Positions 7,447-12,998 of a stretch of DNA of 14,583 bases are shown here, piece by piece. The first letter of the stretch is position 1. Each line of letters opens with the position of its first letter. Made by a program: the position numbers and the translations under genes. Below the pieces are notes generated by a model. The model made no database searches. It was given only the letters and a program-made list of their open reading frames with translations, and was not told the origin of the DNA. The stretch is from contig JAKLEF010000017.1 in the NCBI GenBank assembly GCA_022703195.1, positions 1 through 14,583 of the forward strand, given 5' to 3'. The DNA is from Candidatus Fermentibacterota bacterium (GTDB taxonomy: Bacteria; Fermentibacterota; Fermentibacteria; Fermentibacterales; Fermentibacteraceae).

Positions 7447-8730
7447 GTGGAGAAGGGGTTCAACCCGTTCGCCATGGCTCAGGCGCAGTTCGACCGCGTG
7501 GCCGAAATGCTGGGTCTCGAGCCGGGCGTCCGCGAGTTCCTGCGCTGGCCTCAGCGCGAGTATCACTTCACCATCCCCGTCCGCATGGATGACGGCAGCG
7601 TGAAGGTCTTCCGCGGTTTCCGCGTACAGCACAGCGACGTTCGCGGACCCTGCAAGGGCGGCATCCGCTTCCACCCCCACGAGACCGCCGATACTGTCAA
7701 GGCACTCGCCACCTGGATGACCTGGAAGTGTTCGGTCGTCGACATCCCGCTGGGCGGTGGCAAGGGCGGCGTCATCTGCGATCCCCACGAGCTCTCACAG
7801 CTCGAGCAGGAACGCATCTGCCGCGGCTGGGTCCGCCAGGTCTGGAAGAACGTGGGCCCCGTGCAGGACGTGCCTGCCCCCGACGTCATGACCTCCGGCC
7901 AGCACATGATCTGGATGCTCGATGAGTTCGAGACCCTGTCCGGCGGCAAGTACCCCGGCTTCATCACCGGCAAGCCCGTAGGCGTCGGCGGCTCCCTCGG
8001 CCGCACCGAGGCCACCGGCTATGGCGTGATCTACACGGTCCGCGAGGCCCTCAAGCGCAAGGGCATCGACATCAAGACCACGACCATGGCAGTCCAGGGC
8101 TTCGGCAACGTCGCCCAGTACGCCGTCGACCTCTTCACCCGCTACGGCGGCAAGGTCGTCTGCGTCTCCTGCTGGGATCAGAAGGACCAGGTCTCCTACA
8201 CATACCGCAAGATGGACGGGATCGACCTGAAGTTCCTCATGGGCATCACCGACAAGTTCGGCACCGTAGACGCCGGCAAGGCGATAGCGGCCGGCTACGA
8301 GAAGCTCCCCGGCGACGCATGGATCGAGACCGAGGCCGACATCCTCGTGCCCGCCGCCCTCGAGAACCAGATCAACGGCGAGAGCGCCAAGAAGATCCAC
8401 CCGAGGGTGAAGATACTCGCCGAGGGTGCGAACGGCCCCACGACCCCCGATGCCGACGAAGTGATCAAGCAGCGCGGCATCTACCTGATCCCCGACTTCC
8501 TCTGCAACGCCGGCGGGGTCACCTGCTCCTACTTCGAGCAGGTCCAGAACAACATGAACTACTACTGGGAGAAGGACGAGGTCCTCTCCAAGCTCGACAC
8601 CAAGATGACCAACGCCTTCCACGCCGTGGCCGACATGGCGGAGAAGCACAACGCCTACATGCGCGACGCGGCCTACATGATCGCGATCGAGCGCGTGGCG
8701 AAGGCGGCCCAGCTCCGCGGGCTCGTCTAG
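7447..8730 (+). CDS. gdhA: Glutamate dehydrogenase (Glu/Leu/Phe/Val dehydrogenase family)
   Basis: This 427-residue enzyme interconverts glutamate with 2-oxoglutarate and ammonium using NAD(P), linking carbon and nitrogen metabolism in the cytoplasm. The substrate-site motif GPCKGGIRFHP carries K70, the catalytic Lys is K106 in PLGGGKGG, and the catalytic Asp is D141 in VQDVPAPD. The Rossmann dinucleotide motif is QGFGNVA (G218-x-G220-N-V). The following strand ends VVCVSCWDQ rather than the more common VSDS, so NAD versus NADP preference is uncertain. Length matches hexameric bacterial enzymes. The start is GTG 7447, set by an exact AGGAGG (7436-7441) 5 nt before it. Arginine codons are almost all CGC here, whereas neighbours use AGG and CGG freely, suggesting high expression. 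It is flanked by terminator-like hairpins on both sides and is probably monocistronic. Confidence 0.96.
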   Translation: MEKGFNPFAMAQAQFDRVAEMLGLEPGVREFLRWPQREYHFTIPVRMDDGSVKVFRGFRVQHSDVRGPCKGGIRFHPHETADTVKALATWMTWKCSVVDIPLGGGKGGVICDPHELSQLEQERICRGWVRQVWKNVGPVQDVPAPDVMTSGQHMIWMLDEFETLSGGKYPGFITGKPVGVGGSLGRTEATGYGVIYTVREALKRKGIDIKTTTMAVQGFGNVAQYAVDLFTRYGGKVVCVSCWDQKDQVSYTYRKMDGIDLKFLMGITDKFGTVDAGKAIAAGYEKLPGDAWIETEADILVPAALENQINGESAKKIHPRVKILAEGANGPTTPDADEVIKQRGIYLIPDFLCNAGGVTCSYFEQVQNNMNYYWEKDEVLSKLDTKMTNAFHAVADMAEKHNAYMRDAAYMIAIERVAKAAQLRGLV

Positions 8731-8753
8731 GCGCAAGTACCGGAACCCAGGGA

Positions 8754-8780
8754 GGCCCGGGGGTCCGCCCCCGGGCCCTT
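8754..8780 (+). terminator. GC-rich hairpin after glutamate dehydrogenase, probable terminator
   Basis: A perfect 10-bp stem of G/C only (8754-8763 with 8768-8777, loop TCCG) stands 23 nt after the gdhA stop codon. It is followed by CTTCATTT rather than a clean T-run. Its right arm is shared with the left arm of the larger palindrome at 8771-8812, so the two hairpins are mutually exclusive. Terminator function is likely but not certain. Confidence 0.55.
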
Positions 8781-8812
8781 CATTTCCGCTGACGCGGAAA
8801 TGAAGGGCCCGG
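8771..8812. repeat. Long perfect palindrome (19-bp arms), left boundary copy
   Basis: Arms at 8771-8789 and 8794-8812 are perfectly complementary around a TGAC loop. The inner 13 bp of each arm (8777-8789, 8794-8806; core TTCATTTCCGC) are identical to those of the palindrome at 9205-9234, where the loop is GTCA, the reverse complement. The two are therefore the same element in opposite orientation. An extruded or transcribed form would make a very stable hairpin. Confidence 0.9.
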
Positions 8813-8931
8813 CAGCGGTTCACCATCATGTGCGTTCGATGCTGGGTGAACCGCGAAAGGGCCGCAGCGTACTTCCACAGACGATGCCCTCATTTCGCTC
8901 AGCGAGATGAGTCGGAAGCGACAGCACGGTT

Positions 8932-8953
8932 CGCGAAGCGAACCTGCGAGAGC
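8932..8953 (+). repeat. 22-bp direct repeat, copy 1
   Basis: The 22 bases at 8932-8953 recur exactly at 9085-9106, 153 bp downstream. In this copy the repeat includes the loop and right arm of an intact hairpin (GGTTCGC-GAA-GCGAACC, 8928-8944) plus nine downstream bases, so the unit is more than the hairpin itself. Confidence 0.9.
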
Positions 8954-9084
8954 GATCGAGCCTGCCGCCTGAAGTCCTGCCGGCTCCTCCGGGGAGCCGG
9001 TGGATGCTGCGCCATGGTTGCCGCAGGCGATGGTCCTGATCCACCGAGGCGGATCAGGCACGCACACCCGCAGTTCTCGAATCA

Positions 9085-9106
9085 CGCGAAGCGAACCTGC
9101 GAGAGC
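9085..9106 (+). repeat. 22-bp direct repeat, copy 2
   Basis: This is an exact copy of 8932-8953. The left hairpin arm is mostly missing here (ATCACGC instead of GGTTCGC), so only the right half of the structure is kept. That looks like decay or partial duplication of a repeat unit. Confidence 0.9.
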
Positions 9107-9204
9107 CTCTCTTCGATAACTGCTGTAGTGCTACCCGGCGATTTCGCGTAGCGAAATCGCGGAATGGTCTCTCGCTGTCTGCCTTCGGCAGAAAGCTGGC
9201 GACG

Positions 9205-9234
9205 CCTTCATTTCCGCGTCAGCGGAAATGAAGG
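9205..9234. repeat. Palindrome (13-bp arms), right boundary copy, possible permease terminator
   Basis: Arms at 9205-9217 and 9222-9234 are perfectly complementary around GTCA. This is the inverted counterpart of the palindrome at 8777-8806. It lies 23 nt beyond the stop codon of the minus-strand permease and could terminate that transcript, although no T-run is present on either strand. Confidence 0.85.
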
Positions 9235-9257
9235 ATCTGAAACCAGGAATCAAAGGT

Positions 9258-10478
9258 TTACATGCAGATCAGGGGGACGCCCGCGGCGAGGGACAGGATC
9301 GTAGACACGGCGCCGAACTTCAGGTATTCCACATAGCCCAGGTCGTACGCACCCTTCGCCCTCTCCGCGACGATGATGTTCGCCACCGACCCCACCAGCG
9401 TCAGGTTGCCCGCGATCGTCGTGACGAACCCCAGCAGCACCCATCCCGTCGCAGGGTCTCCGAGAGATGCGAGATGGGGGCCGGTGAGCAGTGTCATGGG
9501 CACGTTCGACACCAGGTTCGAACCGAGCGTGACGAAGGCCGTGAACAGGGCCAGGCCGCCTGCAGAGACGAAATCCATCGAGGGGGCCGCGGCAGCCCAT
9601 GCCCTGGCGACGACCCCGGTGCCGTTCAGGCCCGCGACCACCATGAAGAGAGCCGCGAAGAACACGAGCAGGGTCCAGTCCACGCGCTCGAACACGTCGG
9701 CGGGGTTCCTGCGCCTCGAGACCATGATGACAAGGACTCCGGCCAGGGCGGTGTAGCCCATGTGCAGGCCGGCGAAGAACCCGGCGGCGATGGCGGCCAG
9801 GACCGCGTACTCCACCGGCCTGCCCCGGCCGGAGGCTCGGATCTGGTCAGCGGGTTCGGGAGGCGCGATGCGCGCGGAGACCCTTTTCCCGAAGAACAGA
9901 ACGAGAAGGACTATGTTGACCGCCAGGGCTGCCAGGACAGCCGGCAGGCTCCTCCACAGGTACTCCGAGAAGCCGTATCCGCTCATGGAACCGATTATCA
10001 TGTTCTGGGGGTTGCCCACGAGAGTGGCCGCACTGCCGATGTTCGCCCCCGTCGCCAGGGCTATCAGGTAGGGCCCCGGATCGAGCCCGCACCTCCGGGC
10101 CGCGGACAGCACGAACGGCGTCATGAACACGCATACCGTGTCGTTGACGAGGAGCGCCGACAGGGCCGCCGCGGATACGGATGTCATGGCGAGGAGGATC
10201 CGGGGCGAACCCGCGCAGGCCGTCGCCCGCCTCGCCAGGACATCCAGGACCCCGGCGTCCTCCAGGTAGGCGGACAGGAGCATCATGCTGAACAGCAGCA
10301 GGATCGTGGAGCAGTCCACCGCCCGGAAGGACTGCTCAGGAGTCATGACCCCGAGGGCGACCATGAGCAGGGCGCCAAGGAGGGCGCCCGCAGGCCGCCC
10401 GATGGGGATGAAGCTCAGCTCCCTGGCCGCGATCAGGACGTACGTGAGCGCGAAAACCGCAATCGCCGCCGCTGTCAG
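9258..10478 (-). CDS. ArsB/NhaD (SLC13-like) family membrane transporter
   Basis: This is an integral membrane carrier of the ion-transporter superfamily, with about ten hydrophobic segments over 406 residues. The substrate is not determinable; relatives move arsenite, Na+/H+, citrate or other anions. Paired half-motifs are clear: LVNDTVCVFMTPFV and IGSAATLVGNPQN (about 110-160) in the first half, and NLVSNVPMTLL and GNLTLVGSVANIIVAE (about 320-370) in the second, as in YbiR/ArsB-like proteins. The start is uncertain. I favour the codon at 10478-10476, a CTG, because GGAGGT sits 5 nt before it and the first membrane helix begins at once. The frame stays open upstream, with TTG codons at 10541, 10568 and 10598 giving up to 446 residues, but none has a ribosome binding site and the extra residues are basic and low-complexity. 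It converges on gdhA and diverges from the gene at 10651. Confidence 0.85.
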   Translation of the reverse strand: MTAAAIAVFALTYVLIAARELSFIPIGRPAGALLGALLMVALGVMTPEQSFRAVDCSTILLLFSMMLLSAYLEDAGVLDVLARRATACAGSPRILLAMTSVSAAALSALLVNDTVCVFMTPFVLSAARRCGLDPGPYLIALATGANIGSAATLVGNPQNMIIGSMSGYGFSEYLWRSLPAVLAALAVNIVLLVLFFGKRVSARIAPPEPADQIRASGRGRPVEYAVLAAIAAGFFAGLHMGYTALAGVLVIMVSRRRNPADVFERVDWTLLVFFAALFMVVAGLNGTGVVARAWAAAAPSMDFVSAGGLALFTAFVTLGSNLVSNVPMTLLTGPHLASLGDPATGWVLLGFVTTIAGNLTLVGSVANIIVAERAKGAYDLGYVEYLKFGAVSTILSLAAGVPLICM

Positions 10479-10584
10479 ACCGTACCTCCGGTTCGGGCCG
10501 TGTCGATGCCGATAGATGCGGGATGGGCCGCTGCGGCGCAAGCCCGTGCGCGTCGGCGCAGATGGCAAGCCGTATGCTTGATTT

Positions 10585-10609
10585 GCTGATGGCGACAACG
10601 AGCATCAGC
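10585..10609. promoter_or_regulatory. Inverted repeat in the divergent intergenic region
   Basis: GCTGATG (10585-10591) and CATCAGC (10603-10609) form a perfect 7-bp dyad with an 11-bp spacer. If the permease starts at 10478, this lies in the roughly 170-bp divergent region and could be an operator controlling one or both genes. If the permease starts at the TTG at 10598, the dyad overlaps its first codons and is less meaningful. Confidence 0.25.
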
Positions 10610-10650
10610 AGCCAGGATCCGCTGGGGGAAGAATTGGGCATAGAATCCCG

Positions 10651-11340
10651 ATGAGTTCCGCCGTGCCCGCCGTCGATGGAAATGGCTCTGCCGCCGGGGC
10701 ATCCCCGGTTGCCGACGCCCGCTTCCATTTCATCCTGGCGGAGCTTGGGCTCGAGCGGGATGGTTGCGGCTACGGCCTCCCCCCCTCCCGCGAGCGTCCA
10801 ATAATCGACAGCATCGAGCTGTACAGCGACTACGACTTCGACGGAGCTCTATCGGTCGTCCTCGCAGTACATGCCGGGCGAACGCCCGAAAGGGCCCGCC
10901 GCCTCTTCGGATCGATCCACGAGAAGGCGGTCTCGGTTCTCTACGGCGAATGGGTCTTCATCCCCGAACCCGTGCTCGCCTGCGGTCCGCGCATCGTCCC
11001 GCTGGCCTCCGACCTCGCGATCATCGAGTACATCCGGGGATGGAAGGCGCTGATGCGGGATCTCGGCCCCTCCTGCTGCGAGGCCGGGAGCCCGGCCGGC
11101 GCGCTTGCACCGGCATTGCCGCCGGGCCTCGTATCCGCCTGCTCCTCCGAGGCGGCCCTTTCCGAGGTCGGAGTCGGGAACCCCTGCGAGGGGCCCTTCA
11201 CTGTATGCCCCGGCATCTGCCTGAAACACGGCTGGAGGGACTCCGTCGCCCACGACCTGGAGCAGGAGGGAGCCCTGGCGCGATGCGTCGGAGAGAGGCT
11301 CCGTCAGGCGTTCGACATACTGGGGGAGTCCAGGGTCTGA
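10651..11340 (+). CDS. Hypothetical protein with cysteine-rich C-terminal region
   Basis: I do not recognise the family of this 229-residue protein. Codon use is like that of its neighbours and the reading frame is clean, so it is probably real. It is soluble-looking, with no signal peptide or membrane helix. A central region (about 50-135) beginning IELYSDYDFDGALSVVLAV appears to be a mixed alpha/beta domain. Cysteines cluster toward the end: C142-C143, C164, then C179-x6-C186-x3-C190 with H193, which could bind zinc or an iron-sulfur cluster. The start at ATG 10651 is not backed by a Shine-Dalgarno; TAGAAT at 10641-10646 just upstream could be a -10 box, implying a leaderless or near-leaderless transcript. 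The permease is divergent and the nitroreductase follows about 230 bp later. Confidence 0.7.
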   Translation: MSSAVPAVDGNGSAAGASPVADARFHFILAELGLERDGCGYGLPPSRERPIIDSIELYSDYDFDGALSVVLAVHAGRTPERARRLFGSIHEKAVSVLYGEWVFIPEPVLACGPRIVPLASDLAIIEYIRGWKALMRDLGPSCCEAGSPAGALAPALPPGLVSACSSEAALSEVGVGNPCEGPFTVCPGICLKHGWRDSVAHDLEQEGALARCVGERLRQAFDILGESRV

Positions 11341-11352
11341 TCCCCGTGCGGA

Positions 11353-11386
11353 GTCGAATTGTCGACGAATCGTCAGGATGCTGACG
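11353..11386 (+). other. Two adjacent small hairpins after the hypothetical gene
   Basis: GTCGA-ATTG-TCGAC (11353-11366) and CGTCAG-GATG-CTGACG (11371-11386) are perfect short inverted repeats 12-46 nt after the stop codon at 11340. No T-run follows (CCCC comes next), so they may be weak terminators, mRNA 3'-end stabilisers or chance structures in GC-rich DNA. Confidence 0.35.
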
Positions 11387-11469
11387 CCCCGTCGAGCCGG
11401 AAGCCTCTCCCCGCTCTCCGCCATCCGCCAACATGACCCAGGACCCCGGGCACCCCGGCAGGACGATCT

Positions 11470-11499
11470 TGACCGGCGCCATGCCGGTTGATATGGACG
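11470..11499 (+). promoter_or_regulatory. Candidate promoter with a dyad in the spacer, upstream of the nitroreductase gene
   Basis: TTGACC (11470-11475) and TATGGA (11494-11499) are 18 bp apart. The perfect dyad ACCGGC-N5-GCCGGT (11473-11489) fills most of the spacer. A dyad between -35 and -10 with a longer-than-usual spacer is the layout used by MerR-family activators, but no such regulator gene is in the window and the -10 match is weak. Confidence 0.3.
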
Positions 11500-11567
11500 A
11501 ATGCACGAGGCAGGAACACTCCACAGCCGGGCATTCGGCAGGGAAGGACCCCATGGGAGACGGAGCG

Positions 11568-12299
11568 ATGGATGCAGCAGTGCTTCTGCGCAGCAGATGG
11601 GACGAACTGGAGGGCTTCGAGTCTGATCAGGACAGGGGGATCCCTGCCCCTCCAGCACAGCCCGTACCTCCCGCGGACGCGAAGATCATCGGACTGCCCC
11701 CCGCGGATCCCGATCATGCCGGCCCTGCTCTCGGCCGGATGCTCTCGGACAGGAGGAGCCGGCGCAGCTACTCCGCAGGGGATCTCTCGATCGGAGAGCT
11801 CTCCTTCCTGCTCTGGGCCGCCCAGGGACTCCTGAAGCCGCTGCCCAACCAGGCCGGCTTCCGCACCTCCCCTTCGGGCGGGGCGAGGCATCCCCTCGAC
11901 ACGTACGTCGTGGTCTCCCGCATCTCCGGCATCGAGCCCGGGCTGTACGTCTATCTCCCGAACGGCCACTCGCTCTGGCTCAAGGCAGCCCATCCAGGGA
12001 AGGAGAAGCTGCTCGAAGCCTGCAACGGCCAGGCTTTCGCCGCCTCGGCCCCAGTCCTGGTGATCTGGGCCGCCGTCCCGGCGCGCTGTTCGTGGAGGTA
12101 TGGCCCTGCCGCGCCGAAACTGGTCCTCCTCGATGCCGGCCATGCCTGCGAGAACCTCTACCTGGCCTGCGAGCATCTCGGGCTGGGGACCTGCGCCATC
12201 GGGGCATATCTGCAGGACGAGTCGGACCGCATGCTGGGCCTCGACGGCCGTGATGAAACGACCGTCTACATGGCCCCCGTCGGGAGGCGCAGGGGCTGA
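11568..12299 (+). CDS. SagB-type nitroreductase-family oxidoreductase (stand-alone)
   Basis: This 243-residue flavin-dependent oxidoreductase belongs to the SagB/ThcOx branch of the nitroreductase family; the substrate is unknown. The start of the core reads DRRSRRSYSAGDLSIGELSFLLWAAQG (R62-R63-S64-R65-R66-S67-Y68), followed by SPSGGARHPLDTYVV and GLYVYLPNGHSLW, both typical of SagB-type enzymes. The LDAGHACENLYLACEHLGLGTCAIGAY helix-strand is the nitroreductase C-terminal core. The N-terminal ESDQDRGIPAPP segment is also usual in stand-alone members. I chose ATG 11568, with GGAG 8 nt upstream; ATG 11553 is a close alternative with AAGGA before it, and the frame is open to 11433. No azole-forming cyclodehydratase or precursor peptide is near, so a thiazole/oxazole peptide pathway is not indicated. 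Its TGA overlaps the next gene's ATG. Confidence 0.85.
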   Translation: MDAAVLLRSRWDELEGFESDQDRGIPAPPAQPVPPADAKIIGLPPADPDHAGPALGRMLSDRRSRRSYSAGDLSIGELSFLLWAAQGLLKPLPNQAGFRTSPSGGARHPLDTYVVVSRISGIEPGLYVYLPNGHSLWLKAAHPGKEKLLEACNGQAFAASAPVLVIWAAVPARCSWRYGPAAPKLVLLDAGHACENLYLACEHLGLGTCAIGAYLQDESDRMLGLDGRDETTVYMAPVGRRRG

Positions 12300-12982
12300 T
12301 GCTCTTCCTCGGAACGGCGGTCAACGCCGCGACGGTCGCTGCCGGAGGCATCCTCGGGTGCCTCGCCGGGTCCAGGCTGCCGGCCAGGCTCTCTCCCGCC
12401 GCCTTCCGGGCGATAGGGCTCTTCACGCTCGTCATGGGGGTCTCCATGGCCCTCGAGACCGGCAGCTTCCTCATACTGGCGATCTCCTGCATCGCGGGCT
12501 CCATGGCCGGAGAGGCAATCGGGCTTGAAGCCCGGCTCCTGAGCCTGGGGGAGAGGATCAGAAACAGGGCGGGCCTCTCCTCGGCCACCTTCGCCCAGGG
12601 CATGACCACGGCGTTCCTGCTCTTCTGCATGGGCTCCATGACCGTCGTCGGCTCTCTGGAGGAGGGGCTGGGAGGCTCTTCGGAACTGCTCCTGGCGAAG
12701 GCCGTCATGGACGGATTCGCCGCGCTCATGCTGGCTTCCGCCCTAGGGTTCGGAGTGGTGCTCTCGATAGTGCCGCTGGTGCTGTACCAGGGAGGGCTGA
12801 CTCTGGCGGCATCGCTCTTCGGCGCTTCCATCCCTGCCGGCCCGGTATCCGAGATGTCGGCTGCGGGCGGTGTGGTCCTGGTGGGTCTGGGCATCGACAT
12901 ACTCGGGATCAGGAAGATCGAGGTGGCGAACATGCTGCCCGCCCTGCCGCTGGCGCTCGCAGCGGGATGGATAGCAGGATGA
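12299..12982 (+). CDS. DUF554-family (YqgA/YdfK-like) integral membrane protein
   Basis: This 227-residue inner-membrane protein has about six or seven hydrophobic segments and matches the DUF554 family, whose molecular function is not established. Family signs are the N-terminal GTAVNAATVAAGGILG, the central TAFLLFCMGSMTVVGSLEEGLGG motif followed by LLAKAVMDGFAALMLASALGFGV, and the C-terminal AAGGVVLVGLGIDILGIRKIEVANMLPAL. Length is normal. Its ATG overlaps the stop codon of the nitroreductase gene (TGATG at 12298-12302), so translation of the two is probably coupled. The following glycosyltransferase starts 16 bp after its stop, consistent with one operon. Confidence 0.92.
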   Translation: MLFLGTAVNAATVAAGGILGCLAGSRLPARLSPAAFRAIGLFTLVMGVSMALETGSFLILAISCIAGSMAGEAIGLEARLLSLGERIRNRAGLSSATFAQGMTTAFLLFCMGSMTVVGSLEEGLGGSSELLLAKAVMDGFAALMLASALGFGVVLSIVPLVLYQGGLTLAASLFGASIPAGPVSEMSAAGGVVLVGLGIDILGIRKIEVANMLPALPLALAAGWIAG

Positions 12983-12998
12983 GCGCGGAGAATCGCCC

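Larger units (their letters stand above)
8771..9234. repeat. Hairpin-rich repeat region in a convergent intergenic gap (REP/MITE-like)
   Basis: The 527-bp gap between gdhA and the permease contains no convincing gene. It holds at least eight separate inverted repeats: 8771-8812, 8815-8854 (10-bp arms), 8889-8911 (10-bp arms with one G-U), 8928-8944 (7-bp), 8980-9000 (8-bp), 9035-9058 (8-bp), 9138-9160 (10-bp), 9178-9192 (6-bp) and 9205-9234 (13-bp). Most have tiny 3-4 nt loops, and several share the theme TTCGC-loop-GCGAA or TTTCGC-loop-GCGAAA. The outermost pair are inverted copies of one palindrome. The pattern resembles REP/BIME clusters or a non-autonomous mobile element, or a structured RNA. 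Two open frames (8828-9151 plus, 8780-9085 minus) run through the hairpins but resemble no protein family. Confidence 0.75.

Noticed and set aside
6076..7788. Minus-strand frame spanning the pyruvyl transferase and the start of gdhA
   Set aside because: It crosses two well-supported genes, the terminator and the gdhA ribosome binding site, and shows no recognisable domain.
8780..9085. Small minus-strand frame (101 codons) within the hairpin cluster
   Set aside because: It exists because palindromes lack stop codons on both strands; no motif, no ribosome binding site.
8828..9151. Small + strand frame (107 codons) within the hairpin cluster
   Set aside because: It reads through palindromes and the direct repeat (repeating AKRTCES), has no ribosome binding site and resembles no protein.
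8771..9234. CRISPR array
   Set aside because: The repeats are different hairpins with irregular spacing. Only one 22-bp direct repeat pair exists, there are no equal spacers and no cas genes.
8771..9234. Integron attC sites
   Set aside because: attC sites have imperfect arms with extrahelical bases and occur with cassettes and an integrase. These stems are perfect or nearly so, with tiny loops, and no integrase is present.
11568..12299. Thiazole/oxazole-modified peptide cluster suggested by the SagB-like enzyme
   Set aside because: No cyclodehydratase (SagC/SagD-like) or small precursor peptide gene is nearby; the enzyme fits the common stand-alone form.
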